A DNA stretch of 64,000 nt from an uncultured Prevotella sp. (GCA_947170265.1 CAMVSV010000007.1:21300-85299), one strand, 5' to 3'. Shown: positions 15,483 through 24,522, counted from the first letter of the stretch. The notes: a model not told the origin generated them from the letters alone. A program made the numbers and translations.

Positions 15483-17870
15483 CTACTTTATGTTTGACGG
15501 ATGCCATAGCAGCAGTCCTGTTTCAACCATCCGCCTGATAATCTTTTCTGCTAACACGTCCATAGCAGTGAAATAGCGGTCGAATATCGGCCAATATGTT
15601 TCGCTCGTCAATTTGCGAACGTTTACACTGCTAAATCCGAGAACGCCTTTTTGTGTCTTGACACGAGTCATACGACGGTCGTTGGCCGTATCAAGATGCT
15701 GGTAGCCCGCAGCGTCCTTCTCCATAATAGCATTCTTGATGTCATAGAAGCTATCGTTCCAGTCGCGTTCTGATGCGTATGCCGGATGCGTATGATAATA
15801 GCGGGCAATATCCAGTGCAGCGTCATATACGGCTTTTGCCTCTTCTGACATATCAATATCCTTCATCCATTCACGGAAGTTGAAAGGTCTGGAGTCTTCT
15901 GTACCGTCAGGGAATGGGATGGAGTATTCGCTTTTGGGGAACAATTCGTTCAGTTCGTTGCTCCCGCATCCCAGTTCATCAGCCGTAAACGGCATCAGGT
16001 AGTTCTTCTGCCCCTCTTTGTTGGAAAAAGCATTACCCTTGTAGAACAGGGCATAGACAATAGCATCGTTCTCCACGTCTGTTGTCACGTCGCCCACCTT
16101 TCCTCTGTATATATACTGTTGCGTCTCGTAATACTTTGGGTGAGTGTTAAAGTTTATGCCTTTCAGCACAAGCACGTCGCGCAGGTTTTTGGTCGTAATA
16201 TATCTGTTGCTGTCGTTACGATTGCTTATCATTATACAGTAGTGGTCAACCGTGTACTGTCCGAGCAGCAGCCCGTAGGCTTTGTTCTCTATGTCTTCTC
16301 GGTATGCTTTCACTAATTCGGGTCTCTTGCTGTCGTAGTCGTAGTCACCCTTATATTCCATGAGGCCATTTGTCAGTTCGTAGCGTTGCACATGTGTATG
16401 CCCAAAGACAATATCCTGTCCTTGCTCACGGTCGAAAATAACCAGCGAGATGGGCCATGCCGACAGTTTGAATGTTGTCTTGGCATTACTGATTACATGT
16501 TCCCGTATCTTGTAGCCGGAGTCTGCAAAGACTTTGCACGTCTCTTGTCTAAAGAAGAACTCCGTTTTGCAGTAGTACACTATCACATCAGGGTTTAGCA
16601 TTGTGACCTTACGGAAAAACTCTATGCAGCGGTCGTACCTAAAGCCATCGCTGGGGCGGATGAACGGCGGGTTCATGACCACCATCAGCCGCTTACCTTC
16701 CAGCCTTGCTATCTCTCCAACATCTTTCTTTTCTCCTTTATATGGGAATAGGGGCTGTAGCTTTGGCTCAGTAAACCACGTTTTCAAGTAGTCGTACTGA
16801 ATGGAGTTGTTGAACTTCTTGAACTTGCACTGATCCACGTCGTTCTCCAGTAAGGTAGAAAGATAGCATCTGTCACGGTAATCGCGTCCGAAGTCTATTT
16901 CCAGGTTGCCTACACCAGCACACGGGTCAAAAACGACGAAATCCTTCATATCATAATGGCGTGCTATCAGTTCGTTTTGCAGCTTAACAAATGCTGAAGG
17001 TGTATATTCTCCACCTGTACTGCTACGGAACTTCTCAGAATATAGCTCGTTGCTGTGCTCCATGATTTTCAGAAACTCATCCTCCACAGGCGGGCGGAAA
17101 TATCGCCGCCAAAAGGCATCATGCGCCTTGCGGTCGGCAAAGGCAAACCACTCCGACTTATCTTTGCTGCTGTAACCGATGCCGTCAGGTTGTGCAGTAT
17201 AGCAGTTAAGATTTGTTCCCTCTCTGATAAGAGGTACGTTAAACATACCCTCGCGCCTTGAGTATTTTACTTTATTGAGCATATCAGCCAGAAACAGGTT
17301 GACGAGTTCCTGTTCATTGATACCTTTCTTAGTAAACGACACTTCTGACCTCCACTGACTATATACCAGTCTGCAGTTCTTGTATGTAATCTTGATGGTT
17401 GTTTGCTTTGATTTCTTGTACTCTCGCCAAAACGCCATTATCTCGTCCTCTCCCTTGTACGATATAATCCTTTCGGCTACGCGATTGTTCAAGTGGTACA
17501 CAGCGTCGTCCGACGGGTCGCTGGGCTTTTCTGAGTCCCATTTGACCTCTGGGGCAAACATGACGCTGTTGTCCTCGCAATCTATTAGCTCCAGCATATC
17601 GCGTTCGTATTTTGTATCGAAATACAGGATGGCCACCTTGCCGAGCATTCTCTCTTGCTTCTTGTTGGTAAGTAGAGCCTGGGCAATGGCCTTTCGCCGT
17701 TCCTCGCTGTCGCTGCTGATACGTTCTTTTGACTCAATATAGAGTAGCGGACGCCCAGATTGTGTATGCAGCAGCACATCAACTCTGTTCAGTGTCTCTA
17801 TCTTCCATCCTGTCTTCCCGAAATATTTCAGGCAGAACTTTACACGATAGTCAAACTCTTCTTTCTTCAT
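15483..17870 (-). CDS. DNA adenine methyltransferase with nuclease-like N-terminus (type IIG-like)
   Basis: The 795-residue protein has a SAM-binding motif I DPCAGVGNLE (315-324) preceded by TGGEYTPSAFV (285-295), and the catalytic motif IV NPPF (400-403). These are the signature of N6-adenine DNA methyltransferases. The first 50 residues hold Asp31 in RVDVLL and YIESK with Glu46 and Lys48, spaced like a PD-(D/E)XK nuclease core. The C-terminal 300 residues could be the target-recognition part. Together this resembles single-chain type IIG restriction-modification enzymes, though the nuclease call is my inference. It lies 30 bp after the transposase remnant and one base before the HTH gene. 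Base composition is more AT-rich than in nearby housekeeping genes. Confidence 0.75.
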   Translation of the reverse strand: MKKEEFDYRVKFCLKYFGKTGWKIETLNRVDVLLHTQSGRPLLYIESKERISSDSEERRKAIAQALLTNKKQERMLGKVAILYFDTKYERDMLELIDCEDNSVMFAPEVKWDSEKPSDPSDDAVYHLNNRVAERIISYKGEDEIMAFWREYKKSKQTTIKITYKNCRLVYSQWRSEVSFTKKGINEQELVNLFLADMLNKVKYSRREGMFNVPLIREGTNLNCYTAQPDGIGYSSKDKSEWFAFADRKAHDAFWRRYFRPPVEDEFLKIMEHSNELYSEKFRSSTGGEYTPSAFVKLQNELIARHYDMKDFVVFDPCAGVGNLEIDFGRDYRDRCYLSTLLENDVDQCKFKKFNNSIQYDYLKTWFTEPKLQPLFPYKGEKKDVGEIARLEGKRLMVVMNPPFIRPSDGFRYDRCIEFFRKVTMLNPDVIVYYCKTEFFFRQETCKVFADSGYKIREHVISNAKTTFKLSAWPISLVIFDREQGQDIVFGHTHVQRYELTNGLMEYKGDYDYDSKRPELVKAYREDIENKAYGLLLGQYTVDHYCIMISNRNDSNRYITTKNLRDVLVLKGINFNTHPKYYETQQYIYRGKVGDVTTDVENDAIVYALFYKGNAFSNKEGQKNYLMPFTADELGCGSNELNELFPKSEYSIPFPDGTEDSRPFNFREWMKDIDMSEEAKAVYDAALDIARYYHTHPAYASERDWNDSFYDIKNAIMEKDAAGYQHLDTANDRRMTRVKTQKGVLGFSSVNVRKLTSETYWPIFDRYFTAMDVLAEKIIRRMVETGLLLWHPSNIK

Positions 17871-17900
17871 ACGCTCCTATATATATTAAAGGTATTGCTT

Positions 17901-18418
17901 TTATGCCGTCTTTCTATACGCCCTGTGCTGGAAGTCCGTGCGGTATGTCGCGCTAATCATCACCAGGCGGTCAAACAAGTCCTCGCCGAAATAGCGGCGG
18001 TTGAACTTGTAGCAGAACTCGTCCCGCTCTATGCTGCCTTTCAGCGTGTACTTGTCATCACGCTTACCCATCATCGAACGCAGCTTGTGCAGCAACTCCC
18101 ATACGGGCTGATAACGGTTGTGCCCCAACTGCCGCTGCAACTCAGCCGCCGATATACTCTTCTTCGTAGCCGTCAGCAGGTGCATAGCCACAAACCAGTA
18201 CAAAAAGGCAGCTTCGAGCCGTGCATCACCGTGCCGCTTCTGAGCGTAGTCCTGTGCCGGCAATGCTTGCACTGATATTGCTGCTTGCTCTCCAGCCAAA
18301 CCACATCGTGCGAGCCGCAATGCTGACACGTCACGCCCTCCTTGTCTCGCCATTCCCTGAACCGCCGCCGACAGGCCGCTTCGTCAGGAAAATACTTGTT
18401 AAACTCGTAAATCTTCAT
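17901..18418 (-). pseudogene. IS1595-type transposase remnant, frameshifted and internally deleted
   Basis: The 5' part (18418 to about 18200) encodes MKIYEFNKYFPDEAACRRRF and a zinc ribbon CQHCGSHD...CKHCRHRTT, typical of the N-terminus of IS1595 transposases. The frame then shifts by one, and the second frame continues with YWFVAMHLLTATKKSISAAE and RYQPVWELLHKLRSMMG. After IERDEF the sequence jumps straight to FCYKFNRRYFGEDLFDRLV, normally the C-terminal end. Most of the DDE catalytic domain is therefore deleted, and about 170 residues remain of the usual 300 or so. It cannot be active. It sits next to the right-hand inverted repeats. Confidence 0.7.
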
Positions 18419-18425
18419 GTTACTT

Positions 18426-18441
18426 TCTATTTTATAAATGC
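18426..18441 (-). repeat. Right copy of the 16-bp perfect inverted repeat
   Basis: CTATTTTATAAATGCA is the exact reverse complement of 15228-15243. On the reverse strand a TACCTTTG box lies just upstream of it, so this copy may also be the transcript leader of the transposase. Confidence 0.7.
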
Positions 18442-18547
18442 AGAGACAAAGGTAATCATTTTGATTATAACCACCAAATATTTTCCCGATTATTTTTATC
18501 TAAGGTTCAAAAAAATCGGCCTACCCGTCAGGATAAGCCGAAAACCA

Positions 18548-18580
18548 TTGGTGGTACGATAGCGAATAATCATTTATGCA
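18548..18580 (-). repeat. Right 33-bp terminal inverted repeat
   Basis: Reverse complement of the left repeat with three mismatches; outer end TTTATGCA. The gap 18419-19251 holds this repeat, a divergent palindrome element and the promoter of the next gene. Confidence 0.75.
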
Positions 18581-18737
18581 AATGTTCCACGTTAACATTT
18601 GTTTACAAAAGTGTTAAAAGAAAATTCCGACTTCAACTCGCATTCTGGAGAAAGCGTTAACATTTGTTTGGCATATTCATACAATATAGTTGCAGAAAAG
18701 ACTCATTTCCTGTCAAGAAAAAGGAAAAATCGCTTGC

Positions 18738-18796
18738 GAAAGAGGCTCTTTCACCGATCAAAAGTGCCACTTTCGCATGATGAAAGAGCCTCTTTC
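18738..18796. repeat. Three 15-bp palindromes at 22-bp spacing
   Basis: GAAAGAGGCTCTTTC (18738), AAAAGTGCCACTTTC (18760) and GAAAGAGCCTCTTTC (18782) start exactly 22 bases apart. The wider region from about 18585 to 19041 contains ATTTGTTTACAAAA at one end and TTGTTTCACAGAA at the other. These resemble the terminal repeats of the elements at 37.0 and 54.9 kb, so this looks like a decayed copy. Confidence 0.75.
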
Positions 18797-19155
18797 GCAT
18801 CCAAATGTAGCGTTTTTGAGTATTTTTCGGGCAATATTCATTGCACATACTTAATGTTTTCTCTGTTACCATTTGGTTGTCAAGACATTATTCTTGCACA
18901 CGAATGCTTAAAGAATTTCGGACAAATTATTTTGAGGTGCAAAATTCTTGAGTATTTGTGTTAAAAAATCGTCACTAAAATGTTAAAAACAGGTGATTTC
19001 TGCATAATTCCAGTAAACATATACAAATTGTTTCACAGAAATCATGTCCTAAACACCAGGGTAGGAAGCATGTTCTGCAGTTTGAATACTCTCATGACGT
19101 GCTTCAGCAAACCACTAAAATATGGGGCATTACCCGTAAAAATGAGCCGATTTTC

Positions 19156-19186
19156 TTTGCCATGCCCCCACTTAATCGTATCTTTG
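19156..19186 (+). promoter_or_regulatory. Promoter of the DivIC/FtsB-like gene
   Basis: TTTG (19156) and TATCTTTG (19179-19186) are 19 bp apart, a full Bacteroidota promoter, 65 bp before the start codon. Confidence 0.75.
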
Positions 19187-19251
19187 CAGGGTAAAGCCAT
19201 GAAAGAGGCTTTGACACACCTTATACATTATAATATTATCGTGACACAACA

Positions 19252-19596
19252 ATGAGCAAGATTAGCAGTATAGTCTGGCGCATGATAAGCCAGTTCAAAT
19301 ATGTCATAGTGACCGTGCTGGGGTTGCTGTGGGTGGGCGTGGTTGACGACAACAGTCTGCGCCAATGCCTCAAATACGACCTGCAGATAGAAGAGCTGAA
19401 AGAAGAAATCAGCAAATACACCCAGCGCTACGAGGCCGACTCCAAACGCCTCAAGGATCTCAACCGTGACCCCAGCGCCATAGCGAAGATTGCCAGGGAG
19501 AGATATTTCATGAAAGCCGACGATGAGGACATCTTCGTGCTGAGCGACGATGAACGTAATACCAACAGTTTGAAATCCGATGAAAAAGCTGAATAA
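19252..19596 (+). CDS. Septum formation initiator protein, FtsB/DivIC family
   Basis: The 114-residue protein has a short cytoplasmic start, one membrane helix (about 17-31, YVIVTVLGLLWVGVVDD) and then a coiled coil (IEELKEEISKYTQRYEADSKRLKDL) ending in the family motif IAKIARERYFMK. FtsB/DivIC proteins bind FtsL and FtsQ/DivIB in the periplasm and link septal wall synthesis to the divisome. Size and layout are normal. It overlaps the next gene by 17 bases, so the two are co-transcribed. Confidence 0.88.
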   Translation: MSKISSIVWRMISQFKYVIVTVLGLLWVGVVDDNSLRQCLKYDLQIEELKEEISKYTQRYEADSKRLKDLNRDPSAIAKIARERYFMKADDEDIFVLSDDERNTNSLKSDEKAE

Positions 19597-20011
19597 GATC
19601 CAAAGCATTGTATTTGCCCTCGGAGGGGTGATGATGACCATTGGAGCAGGCTGCTATGCCTTCCTGCTGATGCAAGACGTGGCATCGCTGCTGTGCCTCG
19701 CCGGAGCAGTGGCGTTCGCCTCCATGCAGATGATGCAGAGCTACGAAGGCACCAGCATCACCGTTCGCCGCCTGCGCAAGATCATGACCTTTGCCGACGT
19801 GCTGTTCATCCTTGCCGGGCTACTCATGGCAGAAGAGCGGTATGGAATGATAGCATCGCTGCTCGGAAGCAATGCCAACGCCTATGTCACCTTCGTCACT
19901 GCCACCTATGGCAAATGGGTAGTGGTGCTGCTCATTGCAGCCATACTGGAGCTCTACACCATACACCGCATATCATCGGAGCTGGAGAAGGAGAGCCGCA
20001 GTGAAAACTGA
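19580..20011 (+). CDS. Four-helix membrane protein of unknown function
   Basis: The 143-residue protein has four hydrophobic segments (about 8-31, 35-50, 70-85, 112-127) and a charged, probably cytoplasmic C-terminus (RISSELEKESRSEN). Its start lies 17 bases inside the end of the FtsB/DivIC gene, pointing to translational coupling and perhaps a role at the envelope. I do not recognise a named family. Confidence 0.75.
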   Translation: MKKLNKIQSIVFALGGVMMTIGAGCYAFLLMQDVASLLCLAGAVAFASMQMMQSYEGTSITVRRLRKIMTFADVLFILAGLLMAEERYGMIASLLGSNANAYVTFVTATYGKWVVVLLIAAILELYTIHRISSELEKESRSEN

Positions 20012-20080
20012 AAAAATGCTAAATACTATAAGATTGTTTTAAATAGCGCGATTTTATTTCCATACATCAATTATTGATTG

Positions 20081-20088
20081 TACTTTTG
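20081..20088 (+). promoter_or_regulatory. Promoter -7 box for the DUF4369 lipoprotein and pyrC
   Basis: TACTTTTG is a perfect -7 match, with TTTC 20 bp upstream as a near-match -33 element. Confidence 0.6.
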
Positions 20089-20134
20089 TGGTTCAGAAAC
20101 CGCAACGCCCCGCCTTGGGCAAGAATGACAGTAT

Positions 20135-20941
20135 ATGAATAAACAACTACTCTACACGCTACTCGCCGTACTGGCACTCACGTCATGTGCCGGTTCATAC
20201 AACATACAAGGAACATCCAACGTGGCAACGCTCGACGGTCACAAGCTATACCTGAAAGTGCTCGGCGAGGATGCCGTGAAGAACATCGACTCATGCGACA
20301 TAGTGCATGGGCAGTTCGCCTTCATCGGCACGCTCGACTCCACACAGATGGCAAACCTCTACATGGACCAGATGAGCCTCCTACCCGTGGTGCTCGAAGA
20401 CGGAGAGATAACCATTAGGCTCAACAACACCCAGCAGTCCATCGGCGGCACACCACTCAACGACAAACTCTATGAATTCCTCAAGAGCTTCGACCAACTG
20501 CAGAACGAAGCCATGGAGCTCGTACACAAGCACGACCAAGCCATCATGGACGGACTCGACATGGAAACCGTCAACCGCCAGCTCGCCTCAAAAGACCAGC
20601 AGATAAACCAGAAGATTGACAAGCTCATCACCTCGTTCGTCACTGAGAACTTCGACAACGTGCTCGGTCCCGGAGTGTTCATGATGGTCACTGCCGACTA
20701 TGAGATGCCCGTGTTCACACCATGGATAGAAGACATCATGAGCAAAGCCACGGCACGCTTCAAGAACGATGCCTATGTGAAGCAGTATATCGAAGCGGCA
20801 CAACACAACCAAGACATCATGAACGGCATGGCAGACACACAGATGCCCATGCCGCCTGCCGCTGGAACAATCAACGGTGCACCACCGGCACCACCCACAC
20901 CCAACCAGCTTGCCGGCGACACCGCAGCCCACAAGCACTAA
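20135..20941 (+). CDS. DUF4369-domain lipoprotein
   Basis: A lipobox LTSC puts the lipidated Cys at residue 18. Residues about 25-130 form the beta-rich DUF4369 domain (DGHKLYLKVL, DSCDIVHGQFAFIGTLD, LEDGEITIRL). In many Bacteroidota that domain precedes a thioredoxin-like domain. Here a helical region with coiled-coil character follows (LQNEAMELVHKHDQ, NRQLASKDQQINQKIDKL), and no CxxC is present. The C-terminus is a Pro/Ala/Met-rich tail. It may act in envelope stress or redox processes, but that is only family association. pyrC follows after 48 bp. Confidence 0.75.
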   Translation: MNKQLLYTLLAVLALTSCAGSYNIQGTSNVATLDGHKLYLKVLGEDAVKNIDSCDIVHGQFAFIGTLDSTQMANLYMDQMSLLPVVLEDGEITIRLNNTQQSIGGTPLNDKLYEFLKSFDQLQNEAMELVHKHDQAIMDGLDMETVNRQLASKDQQINQKIDKLITSFVTENFDNVLGPGVFMMVTADYEMPVFTPWIEDIMSKATARFKNDAYVKQYIEAAQHNQDIMNGMADTQMPMPPAAGTINGAPPAPPTPNQLAGDTAAHKH

Positions 20942-20989
20942 AGCCGGAATGGAGAAACAGTCTCTGGCAACAACATCGACTCAACACAC

Positions 20990-22348
20990 ATGAAAACACT
21001 CATAAAAGGCGGCACTATTGTGAACGAAGGACGATGCTACCGCGCATCGATAGTCATCAACAATGACCGCATTGCAGACATCATAGAGCAAGACGAGACA
21101 CCCCGTGACAGCTACGACAACATAGTAGATGCCACGGGGTGTTTTGTTTTGCCCGGAGTAATTGACAGCCATGTGCACTTCCGCGAGCCAGGCATGACCG
21201 ACAAAGCCGACATTGCCCACGAGAGCCGTGCAGCAGCATGCGGAGGAGTGACATCCTACCTGGAGATGCCAAACACCGTGCCGCAGACAACCACCCTCCA
21301 AGCCCTGAGCGACAAGATGCAACGTGCTGGGAGAGACAGCATGGTGAACTATTCGTTCTTCTTTGGTGCCACCAACGACAACAGCCACCTCTTCAAACAG
21401 CTCGACAGCCATGCCATACCAGGCATAAAGCTCTTCATGGGCTCGTCGACAGGCAACATGCTCGTTGACGGCGACGACTCCCTCATGTCTGTGTTCAGCA
21501 AGGCAGCAGAAGCACAGCTGCCGGTGATGACCCACTGCGAGGATACCGACATAATAAACCGCAACATGGCTGAAGCCAAGAAGCAACATGGCGACGACCC
21601 CGACATAAGCCTCCACCCCACCATACGCAGCGAGGAAGCATGTTACAAGTCCACACAGCACGCCATCGCCATGGCACGCCAATGCCATGCACAGCTGCAT
21701 GTGGCTCACCTCTCCACGGCACGCGAGCTCACGCTCTTCAACAACCAACATCCCGGCGACCCGCTGATGACCTTCGAGATATGCGTGCCCCACCTCACCT
21801 TCACCCTTGACGACTATGCCACCAAGGGAGCACTGATAAAATGCAACCCTGCAGTGAAGACCGTCGGCGACAGAACAGCATTGAGAGAGGCGGCATGCAA
21901 CGCCATTAAATACCCACACATGACCATCGCCACCGACCATGCGCCCCACCTCCTAAGCCAGAAGCAGGGAGGATGCGCAAAGGCTGTGAGCGGCATGCCC
22001 ATGGTGCAGTTCTCGCTCGTGACAATGCTCCAGCAGGTGGTGCCACAAAGCCAGGAAGGACTCCACCTTGAACGTCTGGTGGCACTCATGTGCCATAACC
22101 CCGCCACACTGTTCCACATCAACGATAGGGGATTTCTCAGGAAAGGCTACAAAGCCGACATCGCCATAGTGAGCAACACGCCGTGGACCCTCACACCCGA
22201 GATGATTGAAAGCAAATGCGGATGGAGCCCCCTCACCGGCACCACGTTCCGTTGGCGGGTGGAACACACCTTCTGCAACGGCGTACACATATATAATAAA
22301 AGTGTGGTAGACGACAGCTACAGAGGCGAAGCCCTGAGCTTTCGCTGA
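20990..22348 (+). CDS. pyrC: Dihydroorotase
   Basis: The 452-residue amidohydrolase catalyses reversible cyclisation of carbamoyl-aspartate to dihydroorotate, step three of pyrimidine synthesis. Metal ligands are visible in DSHVHFREPG (His61, His63), in the GIKLFMGSSTGNM lysine region (about 148-160, carboxylated Lys), THCED and HVAHLST. The catalytic Asp is in ATDHAPH near residue 317. It is the class I, long form. It probably shares a transcript with the lipoprotein upstream and is not linked to the carA/pyrG operon at 30-37 kb. All key residues are present. Confidence 0.93.
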   Translation: MKTLIKGGTIVNEGRCYRASIVINNDRIADIIEQDETPRDSYDNIVDATGCFVLPGVIDSHVHFREPGMTDKADIAHESRAAACGGVTSYLEMPNTVPQTTTLQALSDKMQRAGRDSMVNYSFFFGATNDNSHLFKQLDSHAIPGIKLFMGSSTGNMLVDGDDSLMSVFSKAAEAQLPVMTHCEDTDIINRNMAEAKKQHGDDPDISLHPTIRSEEACYKSTQHAIAMARQCHAQLHVAHLSTARELTLFNNQHPGDPLMTFEICVPHLTFTLDDYATKGALIKCNPAVKTVGDRTALREAACNAIKYPHMTIATDHAPHLLSQKQGGCAKAVSGMPMVQFSLVTMLQQVVPQSQEGLHLERLVALMCHNPATLFHINDRGFLRKGYKADIAIVSNTPWTLTPEMIESKCGWSPLTGTTFRWRVEHTFCNGVHIYNKSVVDDSYRGEALSFR

Positions 22349-22417
22349 GCAGCAGTCCCGAAAAGGAGGATAACTTGAAAAACTACTGTGGTAACCATTA
22401 GCCATGAACCATAAATA

Positions 22418-23608
22418 ATGATAGCACGACACATCATATTGTTTGTACTTCTCATCACGCTTCCGTTTCTATATATAGACTACCGGTTTATGAAAAGCAG
22501 AAGGAAACGTATTGCCGTGAAGCTGCTGTGGTGGATGCCGTGGCTTATGATGATGGTCTACACCGCGGCAATGGCAGCCTCGCACGACTTCGTGCCCCTG
22601 AACCACACATACACGGAGGTATATATGCTGCTACTCGGTGTGGTGGCAGCACCACTGCTGGTGTTCAGCACATGCTCACTGCTCGGATGGGCACACAACC
22701 GCTACCACCACACTCGCCAGCAATGGGGAGAACGCATTGGCGCTGTGCTCGCTGCTGCCACCGCCGCAACATTCATCTATGGCTTCACCATAGGGTTTAA
22801 CCAAGTGACGGTGAGACATGCCGACCTGACGTTCAACAACCTGCCCGACGCCTTCGACGGCTACCGCATAGCACATGTGTCCGACCTCCATGTGGGTACC
22901 TACGGAGGATGGCGCAAGGAAGTGCTCGCTGCCGTCATCGACAGCCTCAAGCAGGAGCAGCCCGACATTATATGCTTCACCGGCGACCTGCAGAACACCC
23001 GTCCGCATGAGGTTGAGAAAGTCAGCCAGTTGCTGAGGCAGTTGCCAGGCACATACTCCGTGCTTGGCAACCACGACCATGGCGAATATGCCGGTGGCAC
23101 CAACAAGGAGAAACAAGACGTGGAACAGCAGCTCATAGCCACCCAGAGAAGACTCGGATGGAACCTGCTGATAAACCAAGCCAGCATAATAACCCGACAA
23201 CGAACACTCAACGACGGCACAACCACAGCCGACAGCATAGCCATAGTGGGCACCGACAACGACGGCATGCCGCCATTCCCGTCGCTCGCCCGCTACGACA
23301 AGGCCATGGGCAGCATAGCCGGAAAGAACATCTTCACCATCATGCTGCAACACGACCCCTCGGCGTGGAAGAGAAACATAGTTGACAAGACACAAGCCGA
23401 CCTCACACTCAGCGGACACACCCATGGCGGACAGATGCAGGCGTTAAGCCTCAGACCCACGATGCTCACCTGCCATGAGGACTACGGACACTACACAGCA
23501 GGCAAATGTCAGCTCATGGTGAGTGCCGGTGCCGGTGCCCTGGTGCCCTTCCGCATAGGAATGGCTAACGAAATAACGATAATAACCCTTCATACCGCCA
23601 AGCACTGA
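22418..23608 (+). CDS. Membrane-anchored metallophosphoesterase
   Basis: The first 130 residues hold four membrane segments. A calcineurin-like phosphoesterase domain follows with all metal motifs: HVSDLHVGT (about 153-161), FTGDLQN, LGNHDHGEY and SGHTHGGQ near the C-terminus. Related YkuE-type proteins act on lipid-linked or sugar-nucleotide phosphates. The next gene makes an acyltransferase of phospholipid synthesis, so a lipid substrate would fit, but this is inference. The start codon lies 69 bp after pyrC. Confidence 0.88.
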   Translation: MIARHIILFVLLITLPFLYIDYRFMKSRRKRIAVKLLWWMPWLMMMVYTAAMAASHDFVPLNHTYTEVYMLLLGVVAAPLLVFSTCSLLGWAHNRYHHTRQQWGERIGAVLAAATAATFIYGFTIGFNQVTVRHADLTFNNLPDAFDGYRIAHVSDLHVGTYGGWRKEVLAAVIDSLKQEQPDIICFTGDLQNTRPHEVEKVSQLLRQLPGTYSVLGNHDHGEYAGGTNKEKQDVEQQLIATQRRLGWNLLINQASIITRQRTLNDGTTTADSIAIVGTDNDGMPPFPSLARYDKAMGSIAGKNIFTIMLQHDPSAWKRNIVDKTQADLTLSGHTHGGQMQALSLRPTMLTCHEDYGHYTAGKCQLMVSAGAGALVPFRIGMANEITIITLHTAKH

Positions 23609-23625
23609 CAAAAGAAAGTATATAT

Positions 23626-24408
23626 ATGAAAGGAAACAACATAATGAAAGCCATTGCAGCAATACCTTACATCATCTACCAACTGGTGATAGCACTGCCA
23701 CTGATAGTGCTGGCATCGCTCATCACATCGATAACGACCATCGTGGGATGCTTCGTGGGCGACGGACATTTCTGGGGCTACTACCCCGGGAAGCTGTGGT
23801 CACGCTTCATCTGCTTCATTCTGCTGCTGCCGGTGAAGGTGGAAGGCAGGGAAAACCTCGCCAAGGGACAGAGCTATGTGTTCGTGGCAAACCACCAGGG
23901 AGCATTCGACATATTCCTGATCTACGGATACCTGTGCCGAAACTTCAAATGGATGATGAAGCATCAGCTAAGGAAGATGCCGCTGGTGGGACCGGCATGT
24001 GCCGCTGCCAAGCATATCTTCGTGGACAAGCGGGGACCGAAAAAGATAAAAGAGACCTACGACAAGGCACGCGACACACTGAGAGACGGCATGTCGCTCG
24101 TGGTGTTTCCCGAGGGAGCACGCACCTTTACAGGACACATGGCACACTTCCGGCGCGGTGCCTTCATGCTCGCCGACGAGCTGCAGCTACCCGTGGTGCC
24201 GCTGACCATCAACGGCTCGTTCGACGTGTTCCCACGAACAGCCCACAGGGTGACATGGCATCCGATGAAGCTCACCATACACAAACCCATACCTCCAGAA
24301 GGCTCGGGACCGGAGAGCGAGAAAGAAACCATGGAGAAAGCCTATGAGGCCATAATGCAGAGCCTCGACAAGAAATATCAGGGCTATGAAGACAATCCCG
24401 ACCAGTGA
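23626..24408 (+). CDS. plsC: 1-acyl-sn-glycerol-3-phosphate acyltransferase
   Basis: This membrane-associated enzyme adds the second acyl chain to lysophosphatidic acid. Two hydrophobic segments (about 14-45 and 60-70) precede the catalytic block NHQGAFD (HX4D, about 91-97), the substrate-binding FPEGART (about 160-166) and VPLTINGSFD. Length (260 aa) is typical. The ATG at 23644 is an alternative start that drops six residues. The gene starts 17 bp after the metallophosphoesterase and is probably in the same transcript. Confidence 0.9.
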   Translation: MKGNNIMKAIAAIPYIIYQLVIALPLIVLASLITSITTIVGCFVGDGHFWGYYPGKLWSRFICFILLLPVKVEGRENLAKGQSYVFVANHQGAFDIFLIYGYLCRNFKWMMKHQLRKMPLVGPACAAAKHIFVDKRGPKKIKETYDKARDTLRDGMSLVVFPEGARTFTGHMAHFRRGAFMLADELQLPVVPLTINGSFDVFPRTAHRVTWHPMKLTIHKPIPPEGSGPESEKETMEKAYEAIMQSLDKKYQGYEDNPDQ

Positions 24409-24468
24409 TGCAACAAACCAGCAAAGGCAAGTCTCCACGGCAATAGGAAAATAAAGTTAGTCTTTCTT

Positions 24469-24499
24469 TTTGTTATTCGCACGCTTAGTCTTATCTTTG
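24469..24499 (+). promoter_or_regulatory. Promoter of the glycosyltransferase-mfd pair
   Basis: TTTG (24469) and TATCTTTG (24492-24499), 19 bp apart, followed by the start codon 23 bp later. Confidence 0.75.
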
Positions 24500-24522
24500 T
24501 AGGTGTTTTAATTTGAGCAGCC

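Larger units (their letters stand above)
14457..18580. mobile_element. Candidate mobile unit bounded by 33-bp inverted repeats
   Basis: Bases 14457-14489 and the reverse complement of 18548-18580 match at 30 of 33 positions (core ATCGTACCACCAA). The 4.1-kb unit contains a 98-residue ORF, a possible 41-residue membrane peptide, a small HTH protein, a DNA methyltransferase and a broken IS1595-type transposase, the last three in one orientation. No convincing target-site duplication is visible. It may be a transposon with restriction-modification cargo or two decayed copies of an insertion sequence around it. Confidence 0.55.
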
